Positions 24,700 through 39,073 of a stretch of DNA of 64,000 nt are shown in pieces. The stretch is from Atherinomorus stipes (lineage: Eukaryota; Chordata; Actinopteri; Atheriniformes; Atherinidae), in contig JALJCO010010201.1 of NCBI GenBank assembly GCA_023101725.1, positions 124,001 to 188,000 on the forward strand, read 5' to 3'. How positions within the stretch are numbered: position 1 is the stretch's first letter; every line of letters begins with the position of its first letter. A model generated the notes under the pieces. That model had not been told where the DNA came from, did no database searches, and saw nothing but the letters and a program-made list of their open reading frames with translations. Both the position numbers and the translations under genes were made by a program.

Positions 24700-24770
24700 T
24701 TAAGTTTATTTATATAGCCCTTTCAGTACCCATTGGACACACAAAGTGCTTTACAGGAGGGGTAACAGAA
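24700..24770 (-). mobile_element. LINE/SINE 3'-tail fragment
   Basis: 'gtttatttatatagcccttt' followed by 'cacaaagtgctttacag' matches the form of the 3' tail seen in the L2-type LINE at 54.95 kb ('tcatttgtatagcacatttc', 'caaagtgctttacat'). AAAT repeats sit next to it. The copy is an antisense stub. Confidence 0.6.
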
Positions 24771-24779
24771 AAACATTGG

Positions 24780-27700
24780 GACAGGTGGGGAGGGGAGAAA
24801 AAAGAAACCACTGTCCACTGTATATCGGAATTGTACTTTCTCAACATTTAAGAAATATCACTTTTATTTTTTGAAAGAGTGTAATGAAAACCCAGCTTAT
24901 GGAGTAACACTATCAAATACATCTTCTTACTTTTTGATTTTTAAACTTTTCATGGTTGTGGAAATCAGTTTTATGACACTTGCATGTAATGCTAAACATA
25001 AGGATGTAACAGTTTGCAAAGAAAAATACAGGCATGCAATGTTTTTAGAGTCTTCGAAATCAGGCAATTTCCCCATTTTTTCTTGTTACAATTCCATATA
25101 ATGAAAAACTGTTGGGAAAGTGTGATTATGTTATGCGAGCATGCCCTTAAAATTGCTGTCGTCTGTTTATGAATATAAGTTGTTCTAAGTATGAAATATG
25201 TGTAAGCATGAAGAGAGTGGAAAGTTCCACTGTGGAGAGAGACATATATCGACCCAGAGCTTAGCATAAACAATATATAAATGACCTGCAAACGTTTCTT
25301 TGTTATTTTATGTCAGAGCATGGGGCTGTTGTACACTATCTGTGTCTGAACTCCTTGCAAGTAAATGTGACATTCCACAGTTGCCATGAGTCTATCATTC
25401 CTTCATATGCGATAAGGAAATATTTGCTGAGATAATTCTTCCAAGAAAAATGTTGGCTTATAATGATTTAAAACAGAAAATGTTGGAATGCAGTGATTTA
25501 TTGGTCCAGAAAGTTATGTGCTGTGAAGCAATGTCAGAATTATATTGTCTGGTGTGAGACTATAATGAAAAAGGAGATGATTTTTAATGGTAACATTTAT
25601 ATATTGGCTAGAAAGTTGGGATGTTTTGCTTGCAGTGTCAGATGGTGTGCAGCTATCTCTTTGATTTAATGTCACAAATACATGCCTCTCTGTCTTTGTT
25701 TCCATAGTAATAACAGTCTGCCAAGAGAGTTGGCACTAACCTTTCCAAAAAGGACTTCTAACATGTTTTAAATAAACAGTCACAAAATAAACGGCAGTAG
25801 TGTGTTGACTGGTTGAATAAGGATTCACGGTTAATTAAAGCCTCTAACAGATTACATGATTACCATTTTATTGGGCAACATTCCTCTCTTGCCTCATTTC
25901 CAACAGCAGTTTTGCAACCTCATGAATTTTGCACAGTATGAGCAGAAAACAACATGTCGAATGTCCATTTTTATGGGAGCATGCGCAGGATACAGACAAA
26001 AGCCTAGGCTAACAAAGAAGTTTTTAAGTGGAGTTTGGTTGAGCCTGCTAAAGCAAGGAAATCCTAATGGATGGACAACTGGGGTCACATTATATCCTAT
26101 TAGAGATGCTTTTGACCCCTCATTGTTCAGCATCTACAATGTAGAAATCCTCGAGTGTTGAAATGTTAATTTCTAAACTATAGTCTTCTGACATTTCAGA
26201 TGCATAAACCATATTTCAGCTTATGTTCAGATTCTTGCAGTTCCATTCACAGGAGACAGTCTACGATTTGATTACACAGAAATCAGCCTTCCTGGAGGAG
26301 ACATGAGGGTGCTCCAGAATTCAGATTATTCTAAAAAACCAGGGCTGCCATCTTGGAGTTATATAACACAAACCCCCTCCTCTGCTGCTTTTTGGCATCT
26401 TTTTCTATCGATTGCCTCCATTTCCCACAGGCAAGCCCCGCTCCCCTATCCTTTTAATCTGTTTCATCCTTTTTGTCTTTTCCAATCTACCCCCTCCTCT
26501 TCCCCTCTTTTTTGCCAGTCTTCCTCTACATCAGTCCCTGCATTTTCCAATCACTTCCTCTTCTATATCTCTACTTTTCTCTAATAAGACTGAGTATATG
26601 TTTTTTTTTTTTTTTTCCATGTTATTTTTGAGAGCTCAAAAGCATCCATAGAAAAAATGGTAGACATTTTGATTTTAACACACTTTGAGCTCTGTTTTGG
26701 GCTCAGAAATGTGTCTGTGCTATAGAAATGGGGTGGTGGGAAGGGAAATAGTAAGAGGTCTTTTTAATGTAGTGTTTTGTTGGGGGTTTTTTTGAAGGGG
26801 GGGGGGGTCTAAACGTAACTTTTAGACTTTAAAAATATGCGTTTATGACTCATTTTGATGGCACACCAACTTTCTATTATGTGCATTTTCGAGCTGTCAC
26901 TGCCCAGAGGCGTCCTGGGACTCAGAAACAGCAGTTTGTAAGTTTTCCATCTGGGGAGGGGCTGTGACGTTGCAGCTGACTTTTGGTTGCACACTGCATC
27001 ATGTACTAGCAAACAGATATGAACCAGATATGAACACAGCAGCTGTTTTGAATGCGCATCATGTCGGATTCGGTAAAGAAACGCAACGAAACATTACAGT
27101 AGGAAGAGAGGAAGCGACAGAGCAAGAGTCAAGATAAGACTGTCTTTTACTGGCTGGAGTGGATCACGGTACAGGAACGATGCAAGACAGATGCTAGTTT
27201 AGCCATCGATAGGGGCGCATCACTGAGAAAAGTGCTAAAAGTTCCGTTATGGGCCTTTAAGAGCAGCACCAAGGTAGCATGTTAATGCACAAAGGTCTCC
27301 ACAATATACTATGGCTATGTCCAATTTCGGGGTCTACATCCTTTGAAAGATGAATTCTACTTGGTGTACATAGGCTGGGTCCTTCTCAGACCATGTAAGG
27401 TGGAAGTTACAGGCTGTGAATTCAGACGGTGTCTGTGTACTGTATCTCTCTATAATGTTTTGCTGATTTTAGAGGAAGTAGCCTACAGCAGCTTTATCGT
27501 CGTCACCAGCAGGTTTTATTTCTCCGTTTGGGAAAAAAAAAAAATCAAATTTAGGTAAAATTATTTTGTAAAGTTTACAAGTTTTCAAGAGTCTCATGTT
27601 AACTTCAGCTAATTCAATGGATAATAGCAGCAAATGAAAGGCTGTAATATAAGTGTGTAAATAATAAAAACTTATAAGAAAGATAAAGAAAATTTTTGAT

Positions 27701-27817
27701 TTAGAATACAGTAGAACATTTTTGTATTTGACCTGTTTTAATTCATAAAAAAGACATGAAATTGTTTTCACTATGCATGAGTATTATTTCTTTCGTTCAA
27801 ACAAATGTTTCTGTAGA
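24780..27817. other. Unassigned non-coding stretch
   Basis: No gene is seen. 26430-26600 is pyrimidine-rich. A G run lies at 26799-26808. 'gggcctttaag' at 27249 resembles the right end of a TTAA MITE without a visible left end. Confidence 0.5.
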
Positions 27818-27991
27818 ATGTCCCGTTCGGTCTGCAGTGCACTTTGGTATAGACTAATCCGACAAGCATTTTGTGTTGTGCCATCTTGCGGCGCTGCAAT
27901 TGCAAGGGGAACGAGTCTCAATTACCTCCTATCTGCCAACAAGGAAAGCAGTGTGAATATCTGGATTTACAACGTTGGACAGTCGTCTAAG
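27818..27991 (+). CDS. Possible first coding exon with THAP-like start (doubtful)
   Basis: The frame from ATG 27818 gives 58 residues up to a good splice donor, AAG|gtaatg, at 27991/27992. Residues 19-24 are C-x4-C (CVVPSC), followed by GTSLNYLL, NKE and WIYNVG at 49-54. This order resembles the N-terminal half of a THAP zinc finger: Cys pair, then S-[FL]-H-x-F-P, then a Trp. The His and Pro of that motif are not conserved, and the later Cys-x2-His half would need a second exon that I could not find before the G-rich block at 28.76 kb. It may be a decayed exon of a host THAP gene or of a P-element-like transposon, or chance. Confidence 0.3.
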
Positions 27992-28757
27992 GTAATGATA
28001 ACCTATAGGTACGTTATCCGGAGATCTCTAAAGTATTCTCTTTTTTTTTTGTTTGTTTGTTTGTTTGTTTACTGAAGCATTAGTTTAAACTATTATTCAT
28101 CTCTGGGAACTGGCGTTAATGACAAGCCCCACTGGAATAACACGCACACCATGTGATTACTTGTCAAAGTTTAAAAAAACTAAACTCTTTCAAAGGTCGT
28201 TAGTTTTCTATTTTTGTCATATATTTGGATTTCTATTGTTAAAGGATTGTACAGACCACGTAGCCTGTAGATGAAACTAAAGGCTGCAGGACACTGTCTT
28301 CCGTCAGTTTGTGTTGCTGACTGAACTGTTTTTATTTTCTGGTCACAACCGTTCCCTGATCAGAGCAAATAACGTTATATTTCACAATATCTCCCAGATT
28401 AGTCATTAACTCGCAGCAACACAATAGTATCTGTCTCTGTTAGCATTAGCTAGCATAATAACGTTATGTGATGCACATTTTCAGGAGCATACACGTGAAA
28501 TAAAGTGTCAAATTAATGAGTGTCCCCCATAATTTACCGTGTTTTGGTTGTTTGGGATTAAATTCAGTGTTTTTCTCCGCCGTGGCAGCAAGTTATTCCT
28601 CCTCTGCTTTGTGTGTCTGGTACTCCCCTCTGATATGAACACAATGACACACTGACTTCAGTGGACTTAGTAGCAGCGTCCACTTTTGTCACAGACAGCA
28701 GAAAACTTCTTGAATTAAATGTCTGTGATCTTCTTATTCACTTATTACCAAATTAAA
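27992..28757. other. Unassigned; (TTTG)n microsatellite
   Basis: No second exon for the preceding frame is recognised. A short (TTTG)n run is at 28050-28070. Confidence 0.5.
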
Positions 28758-28758
28758 G

Positions 28759-29550
<792 letters not shown>

Positions 29551-29657
29551 TTCTCTCTCTCTTCCTCTTCCTTACTCCTCTCTCTCTATTTATCTTTTTT
29601 TAAATTACTCCTATAACCTATTCTTCCTTTCAGGCCCAGCAGTGTGAAATGAAATGG

Positions 29658-29699
<42 letters not shown>

Positions 29700-29773
29700 A
29701 ACCAAGGGGATATGTATAAAGCCCCCTAAAAAAAAAAATGTAAAAGAAAAAGGAAAAGAATTCCAATAAAAGG

Positions 29774-29804
<31 letters not shown>
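29658..29804. repeat. Two long A runs
   Basis: A40 at 29658-29697 and A31 at about 29774-29804 are separated by A-rich sequence. Length is likely unreliable. It could be the tail of a retroposed sequence, but no body is recognised. Confidence 0.75.
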
Positions 29805-29806
<2 letters not shown>

Positions 29807-31016
29807 AAAGTTTTCCACTGCTGTTCCACCAACTAGGAATGCGACAGTCCTTCCAGATTTCCTCCATGTTGTTAAAAAAAAAAGTCCAATTCTCATCTGT
29901 GCTAATTACACATGTACAGAAACGCTCCTGCAATGGCGGACAGTCTGGTCGTGTTGTTTGTCCGGATTGGTCTATAGGATTAGCCAAGAAAGATAGATTG
30001 AACCATCCTTAAATCTGGGGGAGTAGGCTGCATTTGAGGAGCCTTCGAATTTTGACAGCCTTGGATGCATCGCTGTGATGTACAGTAAGGAGAATTCAAA
30101 TTTGGCCTTTGAAGGATGTAGCCCCTGAATTTGGACATGGCCTCTATACGGTGAGCTGCAGTGCAAGACAGCAATGGACTGCACGGATACACATTGCTAA
30201 GTATATGCAAGGTAAATATTATATTAAAAAACAACAACCCTCCCCCCTCAAAAAACAAACAGACAAGAAGTAACAGAAGGCAAATTTACCACCTGTGTTG
30301 TTGGCCACTGGCTGATGTAATGGGCTAAGCACTAAAACAACAGTGAGTTCATGGTTTCCTTTATTACAATTGTATGTTATGCTCATCAGAAAAAGATTGA
30401 AATGCATGTAACTCATGAATGTATATGTCCTTGATAACAAACTTACTCTCTTTTTTGCAACTATACTATATGTTTCTGTGTGCATAGTTTGCGGAGGTTG
30501 GTGCACTTTAAAAAATTTTTTTTTTTTTTGCCTTTTGAAATAAAAAAGAGAACAAATCATTTGATTCTTTTAAAAATCAAATTAATGAATCAAATTATTG
30601 AGTCATTGTGAAGATCTTCATAGGCTGATAGATCCATTTAATTGCCAGGAGTTGGCACAAGGACAAATTCAAATCCTTCCAGATACTGGCTCAAGAGGTC
30701 TGCATTTGGTGATCCCTGGCTTAGAGCATAAGCTATGTGGCTCAGAAGTTATCTTAGCTTCATGTACTCTGTGCAGACTACACATCCAAACCTGTGCTGA
30801 ACCTAGTTCATCTGATATGTGTACGGAATGCTACATGACAAATTATTTTGTGTTACAGTGTTTCCACCTTTAGCCAGATACCAGCACTAAAACTGATAAC
30901 TACAGTAAAAAACAGTTTATGTTTGACCATCGATTCACACCATCAATGATCAATGCTCTTTTACAGCAGTTGGTAACTATTTCTATAACTGTTGTTTGTT
31001 TCTTTGTTTGTTTGTT
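29805..31016. other. Unassigned non-coding stretch
   Basis: No gene or repeat boundary is recognised. Confidence 0.5.
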
Positions 31017-31068
31017 TCTCTCTTTTTTTTTTTTTTTTTTTTTTTTCTTTCTTTCTTTCTTTCTTTCA
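31017..31068. repeat. T run and (CTTT)n microsatellite
   Basis: About 22 T followed by five CTTT units. Confidence 0.85.
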
Positions 31069-31727
31069 TGGTTTACATAATTACGATGAGTTCATTATAA
31101 TTTTATTATTATACAAGAAGCTACAAGAAGCCTCTCACAATGGAAAGGAGCAGAGTCAATCTTGCTCAGAGATCTACCAGCTGTTTAAAAGGTGCTACTT
31201 AAATTTCTGGTTCCTCTTGTGTTTGACTCAGATTCTCTCACTAAAGTACGACGTGGAGTGGTTATCTTTCCTCCTTTTGACTAACGTGTGCATGTTTTAA
31301 TCAGTTTGTTTACACACTTTAATTAATTTGTATGAACAAAATGTGAAGGGTCTGGATCGCTCTCTCTCTTCCCTACTAATGATACAGTGGAGCTGCTCTT
31401 TTGTTGTCTTGCTTATTACTCAGGTTCTTCTTCACTGCTTAGCCTGTCCTGTGCAGCAGAAGCTGCTCTGGTGGGTCGCTTCAAAATGATTCACGTATTA
31501 TCTAATTAGGAACTAGATTAAGAAGTTAATGGAAGTATCATCTTTAAACACCAGTCTGCACCTCGGCCTCTGCTGGTGAATACTTTAATTAGGAAATATT
31601 GTTTAAATAAGGCTTTGCTCGGAATGACAGTTTATTTTTACTAACTGCTTGCTTTGGACCTTATCCATTGTCCTTTCTGGCATTGCAGGATTTTTTTGGT
31701 AAATTTTGGAACATTTTCTCTCCCACC

Positions 31728-31850
31728 AGATTGTTGGCACTGCTGCCTCACAGCAAGCAGGTTCTGATCTAAGTTGAGGTCTTTCTGTGCTGAATTTGCA
31801 TGTTCTCCCAGTGTCTTCCTGGGTTTTGTCTAGGGTTACACCCCATCTCT
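31728..31850 (+). mobile_element. Decayed SINE / L2-related tail
   Basis: 'ctgctgcctcacagcaagca', then 'tgaatttgcatgttctccca', then 'cttcctgggttttgtctagg' follow the order of a fish retroposon tail that usually reads 'gcctcacagcaagaaggt', 'ttgcatgttctccc', 'gtgggttttctccggg'. Divergence is high and no boundaries or duplications are clear. Confidence 0.6.
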
Positions 31851-34800
31851 CAGTTTATCACAGCTGGAATAGCCTTCATATGGATGAATGGAGGAGTCCA
31901 TCAGGACAAACCCTAATTCATACACTAATCAATAAGGATGGATATGGGAATGGTGTTTTTTTTTTTTTAAATCTCATTTATTCATTTTTGCATTGTCATT
32001 CTGCTCAAATTCAGCTATAAAAATGATGTGATTAATGTCAGGAAAATAACAGAGCTTGCCTTAAATAGAATCTCTCACGATGTTGACCACATGTTTGAAA
32101 TCTCATTTTCTTTGCTTTACCAGGTGATAAATCCCTCCCTGTCTGCAAAATACTCCAGAGAGAATCCTCCTGCTGAAATATATTAGTTTCAAACTTGTAT
32201 CCAGTTGCACAAATACAATAACCTTTGCTTTGTAATCATCTCACATCTTTCTAGCTTTTAAAATATGACAAAAAGTAGGAAATTGTAGACGTGTTCTCAC
32301 AGATAAACATACACATACACACTTATTACAGAAGCCATATGCAGGATCTCCTCTTCCTATTAACCTACAACTTATACACTGTACATGCTACACATACATA
32401 CAGGAGCACACACACAGTCTTGGTAATCCAATCGATTGTTATTCCAGTAAAGCTGTCATACTAAAATCCCCCCCATCAGTTTTATGTTAATTTCTTATCT
32501 TTCTATCTTCTTTTCTCAGCAGAGCACATCTACACAATGTCTTACAGGAAAATTGAACAGGCACATCTAGACGCTTCTACAAAAACCTTGCTGACCAGCA
32601 AAAGTATTTATTTTTCAGTAGAAGTGTGCACGTACATCTGTGAGCAACAAAGCAGTGAGACAACAGTTGTATGAACTGCATTATTTTATTAGCTGTTTGC
32701 AGTTTTGAATGCTGACTTTGTTATTTTTAACAATGCAAAGCCGAATAGGGCAAACCAGGGCATGTTATCAATATCATTGATACTTTAATGGTGTCATGCA
32801 CTGTGCCTAGTAATGCTACGATCAATTGCCAGTGAACTTGAATGACCTAATGGAACACCAGCAAAAAAAAAAAAAAAAAAAAAAAAAGGTCCATGATCAC
32901 AAACCCCTTGAGCATCTCACCAGGGGGCACAATGGAAACATTTTATAGCTTATAATGCAAGAAACCTAGAAAAATGACTAACATTGATTTTCTAATTAGA
33001 TATGTCACAGATTATAAATGGTCCCAGAAAAAGTCCTAGAATGGCTGACTGTCAGCAGGAAAGCTTTCCTAAGTAAGTTGCAAGAGGATGAAAATCGACA
33101 ATGCAAAATAATATGATATTCATACAAGTAAATGCTTGTCCATCTCGTGGTTTGTGGATTTTCGGTTCGTGGTTTTGTCTTAATCCCATAGTTTCCCATT
33201 TTATTTCCCCTTCTTTATTCTTTGCAGTTTACTTCGTGTTCCCCAAACCTTGTTTCTATTGCTAATTTGCTTCTCTTGCTCCTCGTTTGGTTTTTCTCTC
33301 CAGCGTATATTAACCCTTCGGTTTCTTTTGTTCTCTGCCAGATCGTTGTCATTACCACAGTGTTGTCCTTGTGTTTGCCCACAGCTCTGTATTAGTTTTC
33401 CTGCCTGGGTTCTTTTGTTGTTTTATTCTTTCATGAAACCTAATTCATTCTCCAGTCCGTATTTTTCACCTTATCTCTGGCTTCATCCAGTGATAGTCCA
33501 CTCACTTAGTGGCACACAGTACAACTATAGATGCCAAAACATGGCTTCATTCCTTATTGAGCTGATTTTCCCTGGTTTTCCCTTTTTTCTTTTTTTCTCT
33601 TGCAGTTGTCCTGCAATGAAAAAAATTAAGTAGATAAGCAATGTTGTTTGTAGTAAATGTTTTTGCAGAGAATTAAAAATGTGTTGAATTTTTAAAAAAA
33701 TCTTCACAAGTAAATTTATTGACTGTCTATCATCCAGTGAAACCACAATAAGATAAAATCAGTATTCCCTTTGACAAGGAAATAAATACAACCATGTTGA
33801 CATTATCATGGCACACTGATGCATTTTCATTCTGCACTTTTATCGTCATATTTATTTGTTTTAATTAAGATCAGCCTTACATGTGATACCGGTTCAATAA
33901 AACTCAAAAGTAGTGGAACAGTTACATACATACTATAACCATATTTCCAATTTTCTTTAATTTAACTCAACTGAGACTCATGCATGTACTGTATCAGCCT
34001 GCGCATGATGCGTAGATGAAATGAAATGTGAAACTGAATGAGTCCCCAAAGAGCAGTATCAGACAGAGTGGTGTTGTGTGGATGGCGATAGAGTGAGTCT
34101 ACTATGTGTTCTTTTGGAATGTGATACAAATTATACTCAAACAGAAGAAAGAAAAACAATGTTTTAGGTACAAAGGTGCATTTATTTATTTATTTCTCAC
34201 AAATAAATTTAAAAATCTTGAGTTTGTGTCAAATGATTAATGTTATGCCACACAAACATGAAAATTTTCTTAATTTCTGAGTGGATGTTTGGTCGGAAAT
34301 TAATTTAGAGAAGAATAGAAAAGGGAAGAACAATTGTTAGAATATTAAGTGTTTTCTGACATTTTCAGTCAGAAGCAGAACTTGTTAAAATCAAAGATAC
34401 ACATCAGCTTATTTGATATTTTGAAAATAGGGAATTTTGTCAAGCAATGTCGATGTGCAATTCTTTTCATCCTGAAAAGAATTGCACACAAAACCATCTT
34501 GGCCGCGGTTACAGATTTTACTGCCCACCTGAATCTGGGATCATTTGTCATTTTTCACAAAGAAGCAACATTTTTTTCCATATCTTGCAAAATTGATTCA
34601 ATGAGTTTCCCTCCCACAAAGTCTGCCTGTAATTAAGGGCACTATGGCCAGGCCAGAGATTATCTTTTTTTTTTTTTTTTTAGCAAATTTACCTCTTACC
34701 TCTATTTTGATTAACTCCCCCTTTTCTCCAAGTATAACGTATTCAGCTTTTTCTCATGCAGTGTTATCAGCTGGAAAAGGACCATCAAGGTAATACTGTG

Positions 34801-35170
34801 ATTAATTTGGATATGTGATATAGAAAATCTGTTCTAACACACAATATCCCAGATTTTAAGTTGGGCAGAATGAAAAAATGCATTTATCTGTCTCTATAGC
34901 TGTTGAGGAAGAAGAGGTACTTTAATGGAGGACAGATATACTGCACTAGTGTTGCTGCCTGATGCTTGCAGACACAGATGGTTTTGTGACTATGCTGCCT
35001 GCCAGGATAGAGCTGGTGCAGCTGTTAGACACTGTAGAGGCTCTCTAATAACAGCTTGTGTATGGGCTCACTGGATGCTCATCAGTGGAAAGAAATATGC
35101 CTGTTGTGCCCAATAGATCATTCATTACTCTCAAATTTACATCTTTAAGAATTTGGTTACTCCACAGTTT
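31851..35170. other. Unassigned; weak retroelement-like patch
   Basis: No gene is seen. A run of 25 A lies at 32863-32887. 33230-33440 is T-rich with 'ctctgccagatcgttgtc', reminiscent of retroelement untranslated regions. The 127-codon + frame there (33250-33633) is hydrophobic and low in complexity and is probably chance. Confidence 0.45.
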
Positions 35171-35177
35171 ATATATA

Positions 35178-35215
35178 CTGCTCAAAAAGTAAAGGGAACA
35201 CTTTGCCAGCACAAT
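35178..35215 (+). mobile_element. Tc1/mariner-like terminal repeat fragment
   Basis: TA followed by CTGCTCAAAAAGTAAAGGGA and 'acactt' resembles a common Tc1/mariner-type terminus. No opposite end was found within the next kilobase, so only a stub is claimed. Confidence 0.45.
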
Positions 35216-38200
35216 GTAACTGCAAATGTTATGAAAAAAAAAAAAAGGCTTAATAAAGAAATTTAGTTGTTTTGAGTGGAATTAAAAATAAAACAAAATC
35301 CATCCAGACTGGCTAAAACCTTTAAAACCTGAAATGTAAGTGAACAGTTGCCCCATAAACACAGTGACACTCACCTCTTTAAATTGTTTTATTGTCCATG
35401 CCAAGGATTCCTGAAAGTCAACAAGACAGCTATTTTCGGGTTTCACATGTTGTCTATTTGCCATATGCCATATCACATTACATTACTCATAATTTATGTC
35501 AAATGCAGATACTTGGGATGCAAAACAAATTTTTGCTTAAAAATCTGCCATTCCAGTGCCATCTCACTTCATCAGGTCTCATCATCTACCTGCCAGGGGA
35601 GCACTGGCACAGCTGGTGATGCTGGGAGAACAGCTTGCAGCCCCACATATAGGACAGCAATAAAAGAGACATAAAAAGGACATGATGGCTTTATGTTTCT
35701 TTCATGTGGTGGGAGACGCAGTGGCCAAAAATGCTGAAACTGCTTATTTCAATTGGGGATCCATGTTCAAAAACACTCATTCACCCATGTGTGATGTGTT
35801 TTTTAATGATGGGGACAACAGTTTTTTCGAAGGCTCAAAGCAAGACTAAGGAATTAAATAAGGGACTTAAATGATGAAAAACAAATACATCAAATTAGTA
35901 AAACCACCATTCATCTTAATGACTGAATGACAAAAAGTAGCACATAAAGAAGTAGCATATTTACCAATGTTCAACTTGCTGTTGCACTATCATGCAATGT
36001 TTTCTGTCCACAAAAGGGAAAGAAAAACAAACAAAAAGAACATGTAGAACTTTTATTAACAGCATTAGACATACACAGGGACAGGAAAAATGCACAATAC
36101 ATAAAGGTTCAACAATGCAAGAGTCCATTAGTCTCTCGGCTTATTCCAATCCCCTCGCTGTTGCCTCTGTTGGGACCTGTGCTTGCTATTCAACTAATGC
36201 TGGTATAAAAGGAGTAGCTGATGAGTTTGCGGTCCAATTTGCCATCCAATTTTTCATAATGAATAACAAAAACAATGAATAAACAAGCAGGAGTCCGGAT
36301 GTCATTGTGTTTGCATGTGTGTTTGTATGTGTTTGAGCTGATAAGCAGTTTAGAAATTGGACAGGATGGATGTTATTCTAATTTAGGGTTCGTGTTGATT
36401 GTATCTCAGTCTAAATTACACAGATGTAAAAAATAAGCAAAACACTGCATTATAGTCTCTTATATGATAAACCAAGTCAAAATTACACCATAACGTCTCC
36501 ATCAAAAAAACAAAAAGTTATGAAAAATAGAGACATCATCAAACCCATTAAAATCCATTTTGACAGTGGTGTAGAGCTCCCACCTGCTACATCATGTCCG
36601 GTTTTGGCGAACAGCGCCACAGTCTGGTCAGATGTTCTGAAATGCAGCAATATTTCCTAATAACTCATTTATGCAGGCATGCCTGTTTCTGTTACATCGA
36701 TCATTATGAAGAATATTTTTGTCTCTTGACATGGCAAAAAATGTCAAAATCATGTCATCAGCACTTACTGGGTCAAAATAATCTTGTAACATAAACATAC
36801 TAAATGACTGTTTTAAAAAAAATCTGACTGAGGATTTTCAGTTGTACAGTGAGTGTGATGGCCTTAAGCAAAACAATTATGTAACCATGTTCAATGTTGC
36901 TCCATCAATTGTCCATTCAGATTAAATCCATAGTCATGTGCACACATTTCATTGGATTGGGAAATACTGCGTTGTTGATGTGTGACAAAATGAATCACAT
37001 AACAATCACCGTGTGAAAATCTTCCTCTTTTCTGCTCCCATAAACAGCAAATACAACCAGCAAACATGCAGGGAGGGAAATTAAAACTTCAAAGGCGTTA
37101 ACGCTGCTAGAGATAGAAAAAAGTGAGCAGACCCCCTTCTGCAGCATCAACCCCTCTGGCAGTTGCCTCATCTAGTTAGTCGTGCTACTATTACAGCTCT
37201 CTTAGTTGTCTGTTTTATTTTTTTGCAGGTGTTTATTTGTCTTTGCATTTATTTTCTGGTATATATCACTGTCCTGTTACGTGTATGTACTGTAATCTGT
37301 GCATGTTTCATTTTGCTGGATACATAAATAAAGCATTTATCTGCATATTTGCATACATTTCAGTGCTTGGGTCTTTATGTATGTGTGTGCAGATATCATA
37401 ACAACAGCATAATAGCATTTATGTTTGTGCGTGTCTGATGGTCACATGCAGTTTATTCTGGTGATGCGGCTCTATCCAGCTGGGGGGGGGGGGGGGGGGG
37501 GCATTGAGAGTTTTTACCAAAGGATGACAGACCCAGGGTACATCCCTAACAATACCCGTTCTCATCTCCATAATCCCTCAATTCTGCAAGGGAGGAGAAA
37601 AGAAAGGGAGGCAGTGATGGAAAAAAAATGAAAATGATACTGACAGGAGTTAATGATGGAAGTGCAGAGCAGCACAAGAGGGGCAAGGCACAAATTTCAT
37701 TTTTGTGACTCCGTCTGAGGGAAGGAAGAGATAAAGGAATTAAACCACAAAACTGTGCAAAAAAAAAAAAAAAAAAAAAAGATGGAGGGAGGGGGAAACG
37801 TAGAGCCGGTTGGTTGGTGACAGCTTTATTAAGGCTTCTGTGAGTGCACACTCATCACTCTGCCAGTGGTAATGTGTACACAAACACATACAGGCGCATA
37901 TGCTCACACAGATGCACACTGCCAGAGAGGGAACACGCGTGCACAGGAAGTGTGGTGTCACTTGACCTCAAAATAAACAAAAAGCCACCAGAGTCATGCA
38001 TACACAAACATAAATACTCTCACTCTATGCACACACAAACCCTTGGGGCACTTTCGAGCCTATGCTTCAAACTGCAGCCTGACAGGAAAACAGCTAATTA
38101 CAATTATTGTACTGTAGCACACATATTTAGTACATTAGCACACACTCTGTAACACATGTATATTGCCAGGGTGTGCATGATTTCAAAGGAGCATGGAGTT

Positions 38201-38599
38201 TTTTCCCAATGACTGAGACATCATCTGAGATGCTATGAAGTTCTCTCAGAGGGGGTGTCAACCTACTTCTACAGAGGGATCAGTGAAAAAAGGAACTGGA
38301 AACTGAGAAAAAGACAATAAATATGGAGAAAACAAGCAACATGCAGAAAGGAGAAACTTCCACTTGTTAAATGAGTAAGAAATCATCACTAAAAAGCTGC
38401 TGCCACAACTAAGTGATAAAACTTTGGAGTGATTTAATGGTACGGTAGATGTTTTCCAAGAGCATTTTTTAAATTATTATATTGCTTAAAATCTCCTTCA
38501 CACCCCGATTGCAGCCAATAAATTGAATGCTCTGACACAAAAAATTTAAAACGTAGTCACCTGTGGAATGGACAGGGATGAAAAACACCCATCCAATCG
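35216..38599. other. Unassigned; several homopolymers
   Basis: No gene is seen. There is a G run of 20 at 37482-37501, an A run of 22 at 37759-37780, and short CA-rich patches at 37870-38040. Nothing else is recognised. Confidence 0.5.
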
Positions 38600-39069
38600 T
38601 CTGGAACGGCCTGTTCTTACTGATTGAATGATGATATGCCCATCAAACTGAACTGCTGTTTGTCTCCCCCCCACCCCGCACTCTCACCGCGCTGTGAACG
38701 TCTCATAGTTTTTATAAACGTGGCTGCTCGCTGCTGTTACCTGTGTAGCTGCTTGCTTCTAAAATCCACCGAAAAGAAAAAAAAATGGATGTGGATCAGG
38801 TCATGGAGGTGATGACATTTGCAGTGTGGATTTTACAGCGCAGAAGGAGTTGGAAGTGAGTGAATTTGTACTTTTAGAAACGTGGTTCCTCAGCTGTTTA
38901 CTAGCTAGCTAACAAGCTATACGACTGAGCTGTTATTAGTTATGTTCGCCAGCCTACTGTAAATCATCGGCACACCCGCTGCTGTGCTCTGGAGGCGTGG
39001 TTTCAGACGGACGTATTTTTTATAATGTAGCTTGCTTCACCCATTTTTCTAAGATCCCCTACTTTGCCT
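38600..39069 (+). mobile_element. MITE-E copy 1
   Basis: This aligns along its length with 43880-44329. Shared landmarks are 'tggctgctcgctgct', 'caggtcatggaggtg', 'aaacgtggttcctc', 'ggaggcgtggtttca' and the right end GATCCCCTACTTTGCCT before TTAA (39070-39073). The left boundary is not clear. A conserved ATG frame of 24 codons (MDVDQVMEVM...) runs to a stop spanning gtgagtg at about 38857. Confidence 0.7.
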
Positions 39070-39073
39070 TTAA

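Noticed and set aside
33250..33633. 127-codon hydrophobic frame, possible membrane protein
   Set aside because: The T-rich sequence gives Leu/Phe/Ser by composition. There is no conserved motif and no gene context.
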